Shown piece after piece: positions 8,078-9,744 of a DNA stretch of 9,744 nucleotides. How positions within the stretch are numbered: position 1 is the first letter of the stretch; the number at the start of each line of letters is the position of its first letter. This DNA is from JAGTVG01 sp965365275 (GTDB lineage Bacteria > Bacteroidota > Bacteroidia > Cytophagales > Cyclobacteriaceae). The translations under genes and the position numbers were made by a program. The stretch spans positions 1 to 9,744 of the forward strand of contig CBDUBA010000147.1 in the NCBI GenBank assembly GCA_965365275.1, written 5' to 3'. A model generated the notes under the pieces. That model saw only the letters and a program-made list of their open reading frames with translations. It was not told where the DNA came from and ran no database searches.

Positions 8078-8160
8078 TAGGATATAAAAAGCCAGATCTG
8101 CCAAATTGGATAGGCATGTAAGGCATGGAATTTAAAAATGAAAAAATAAAATATAAAGAT

Positions 8161-9537
8161 ATGAAAAGGTTAACTATAATAGTATTAATACTGATCAGTG
8201 GAAGTGCAATGGCACAGAATATTGATGAGGAAAAAATGAACCGCGACCTCGAGATTGCCAAGAATGTACTGGCAACTATGTTGAAAGGTGATTCGGAAAG
8301 ATATTGGGGATCCGGGTCGATAAGTGGATCTTACGTTCAGGGCTATGGTGTGATATTCACCATCCCGAAGCATTATGCAATGATCCATGTCAGACCTCCA
8401 CGACCTGTTGTCGCTCCACGTGTACGGGTCAGAACAGGTGGATCTGAGGAAGCAACGGTAATTATTGAGGAAGATATAAAGGCTTATGCAGAAGAAGCTG
8501 AAAAACTAGCCAAAAAGCAGGAGGAATTGATAAAAAAGCAGGAAGAATTGGCTAAACAGCAAAAGGAACTTTCTGAATCGGAGAAAGAAGAACTGGCAGA
8601 AGCGATGGCTGAAATAGAATTCAATGCCCAGGAAATTGCTGAAATAGCTAAGGAAGCAGAAGAACAAGCCCTGCTATGGCAGGCTGAATATTCCGAAAAC
8701 CTGGAAGCTTCAATGGAAAAAACGGAAGAGGCTATCATCACATTCCTGGCTGATTATGCCGATCTGATTGGTCAGCTTAAACCCACAGATAATATACTCG
8801 TTAAACAGGATTCACCATTTGACCAGGATATATTAATTTACGGTTTCGGTGAGGGGGATGATGTCTGGGTAGACGCCGATGTGGATGTTGACGATGATAC
8901 TGGTTCAGCGGGAGTTTACTCCGGCAAGAATAAAGGATCGGGTTTTTCCGCTGAAATCTCAAAGAAAGTGGTTACTGATTACAAAACAGGGAAAATTGAT
9001 TTTGACGCTTTCAGGGAAAAAGTAGTCATTAAAAGGGCTGCACCGGAAAGAAAAAGTGCTGACCTGGATATGTTCGCCAATATATTCAAACAGTACTACA
9101 GCCCGAAAATGTCGACAACCTTCTTCACGGAGCGCACTCCGGGCTACGAGATCCTGGATAACTTTGGCGTGATATATACGATCAATACGTATTCTTCCTA
9201 TGTCGATGGCAGATACTACAGCATGCCGGTACTGGATAAGAAAAGGGTAAGTCCCGAGGAAAGAAAAGAAGCCATCGAGGAATTGTACCCTATGTTCGAG
9301 TCAGATATCAAATCATTTATCATTGATTATGGCAGAACTATACGTTCTTTACAGGAGGATGATATGTTGCTGTTGAAGATCAAGATGACAAAGTGCGAAG
9401 ATTGCACCATTCCTAAAATGATAGATGTATCAGTAAAAATGTCGGTATTAAAACAATTTGATCAGCAGAAGATCTCAAGGGAAAAAGCACTGGCCTCAAT
9501 CGAGATCAAGAAAAATTTTAAAAGCTCGAATTTCTAA
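8161..9537 (+). CDS. Exported coiled-coil protein with duplicated domain, unknown function
   Basis: A 458-residue protein I do not recognise. I place the start at the ATG at 8161 because it opens a signal peptide (MKR, hydrophobic core 4-12, then SGSAMA with cleavage likely after Ala18); an in-frame ATG at 8125 would put a charged leader before it. Residues about 100-190 form a continuous charged coiled coil, with near-exact heptads of the KKQEELA type at 118-138. An Asp-rich stretch lies at 233-246. Three blocks appear to occur twice: DLEIAKNVL...GVIFTI (29-68) against DLDMFANIF...GVIYTI (301-341), AIITFLADY (191-199) against DIKSFIIDY (382-390), and EISKKVVTDY (265-274) against DVSVKMSVL (422-430). 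The second copy carries a CEDC motif (412-415). It lies 83 bases after the anti-sigma-like gene and is probably in the same transcript. It may be the partner or output of that module (inference). Confidence 0.8.
   Translation: MKRLTIIVLILISGSAMAQNIDEEKMNRDLEIAKNVLATMLKGDSERYWGSGSISGSYVQGYGVIFTIPKHYAMIHVRPPRPVVAPRVRVRTGGSEEATVIIEEDIKAYAEEAEKLAKKQEELIKKQEELAKQQKELSESEKEELAEAMAEIEFNAQEIAEIAKEAEEQALLWQAEYSENLEASMEKTEEAIITFLADYADLIGQLKPTDNILVKQDSPFDQDILIYGFGEGDDVWVDADVDVDDDTGSAGVYSGKNKGSGFSAEISKKVVTDYKTGKIDFDAFREKVVIKRAAPERKSADLDMFANIFKQYYSPKMSTTFFTERTPGYEILDNFGVIYTINTYSSYVDGRYYSMPVLDKKRVSPEERKEAIEELYPMFESDIKSFIIDYGRTIRSLQEDDMLLLKIKMTKCEDCTIPKMIDVSVKMSVLKQFDQQKISREKALASIEIKKNFKSSNF
8512..8574 (+). 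repeat. Three tandem 21-base units encoding coiled-coil heptads
   Basis: Units at 8512-8532, 8533-8553 and 8554-8574 encode KKQEELI, KKQEELA and KQQKELS. The first two units agree at 17 of 21 bases; the third is more diverged. They sit inside the coiled coil of the exported protein and suggest growth of the coil by in-frame duplication of one heptad. Confidence 0.75.
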
Positions 9538-9564
9538 CCAATAATCAAATCTCTAATAGATAAA

Positions 9565-9606
9565 AACTGGCCGGGATTAATCCTGGTCAGTTATTTTTTG
9601 TTTTTC
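9565..9606. terminator. Bidirectional rho-independent terminator between convergent genes
   Basis: A 12-base-pair stem, including three G-T wobbles, is formed by 9565-9576 and 9581-9592 around a TTAA loop (9577-9580). On the plus strand it is followed by ATTTTTTGTTTTT; on the minus strand by a shorter run of T from the A tract before the stem. It can end both the exported-protein transcript and the convergent gene, whose TAA stop lies in the loop. Confidence 0.85.
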
Positions 9607-9744
9607 TGCTATATACCAGGAATTATACCAGTTAATAAGACGTAGAACATTTTGTTCATTCCAGCCGGTTCGTTTGATCTCTGATAATATGTCTTCATTA
9701 TCATGCATAAACTCCCGTAAAACATCCTTTTCCTTTTTAATGCT
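9577..9744 (-). CDS. C-terminal 55 residues of a convergent gene, unknown product (partial)
   Basis: An open frame enters the window from the right edge on the minus strand and ends at a TAA at 9577-9579. The 55 visible residues are charged and probably helical, with an aromatic cluster near the end (RTGWNEQN, then INWYNSWYIAEKQ). No frame break occurs before the stop, and the stop lies within the loop of a terminator hairpin, which supports a real gene end. The N-terminal part lies outside the window, so the family cannot be named; no catalytic motif or membrane helix is visible in this piece. Confidence 0.6.
   Translation of the reverse strand, partial: SIKKEKDVLREFMHDNEDILSEIKRTGWNEQNVLRLINWYNSWYIAEKQKITDQD

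Noticed and set aside
8125..8160. Earlier ATG start of the exported protein
   Set aside because: It would add 12 mostly charged residues in front of a well-formed signal peptide; the ATG at 8161 gives a standard one.
8078..8160. Small gene or separate promoter between the anti-sigma-like gene and the exported-protein gene
   Set aside because: The 83 bases hold no convincing frame, hairpin or promoter match; co-transcription is the simpler reading.
8484..8741. Minus-strand open frame of 85 codons, rich in Ser and Ala
   Set aside because: It is the antisense shadow of the Glu/Ala/Lys-rich coiled coil of the exported protein; such low-complexity coding readily keeps the opposite frame open.

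Overview
The window looks like a chromosomal segment of a member of the Bacteroidota. This rests on several points: a moderately AT-rich composition, a long stand-alone BatA-type von Willebrand protein, two tandem DUF4199 membrane proteins, a dihydroorotase-like paralogue of the kind common in this phylum, genes packed 2-4 bases apart, and starts without clear purine-rich ribosome sites. I cannot resolve the order or family. I see no tRNA, rRNA, CRISPR array, insertion sequence or phage gene.

Block 1 (44-4468, plus strand) holds a BatA/vWA membrane protein, a dihydroorotase homologue whose metal ligands are mostly replaced (so probably a non-catalytic partner or a protein with another role), and two small DUF4199 membrane proteins. 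The last three are separated by 4 bases each. A strong, potentially bidirectional hairpin terminator (4492-4543) ends the block.

Block 2 (4608-6552, plus strand) has two family-2 glycosyltransferases 4 bases apart. The first is a DPM1/GtrB-like polyprenyl-phosphate glycosyltransferase with a cytosolic catalytic domain and two C-terminal membrane helices. The second is a membrane-anchored transferase with a DSD metal motif. Together they probably charge a lipid carrier with sugar and build an envelope glycan, but donor and acceptor are unknown.

Block 3 (6642-9537, plus strand) is a signalling cassette. It encodes an ECF sigma factor, then 2 bases later a single-span anti-sigma-like protein with no Cys or His and a long coiled-coil periplasmic part, then a secreted protein I do not recognise. 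The secreted protein has a heptad-repeat coiled coil inserted into the first of two apparently duplicated domains. A plausible reading, by inference only, is an envelope-sensing sigma/anti-sigma module in which the exported coiled-coil protein is partner or effector. This is the least familiar part of the window.

A symmetric hairpin (9565-9606) closes block 3 and overlaps the stop codon of a convergent minus-strand gene, of which only the last 55 codons are present.
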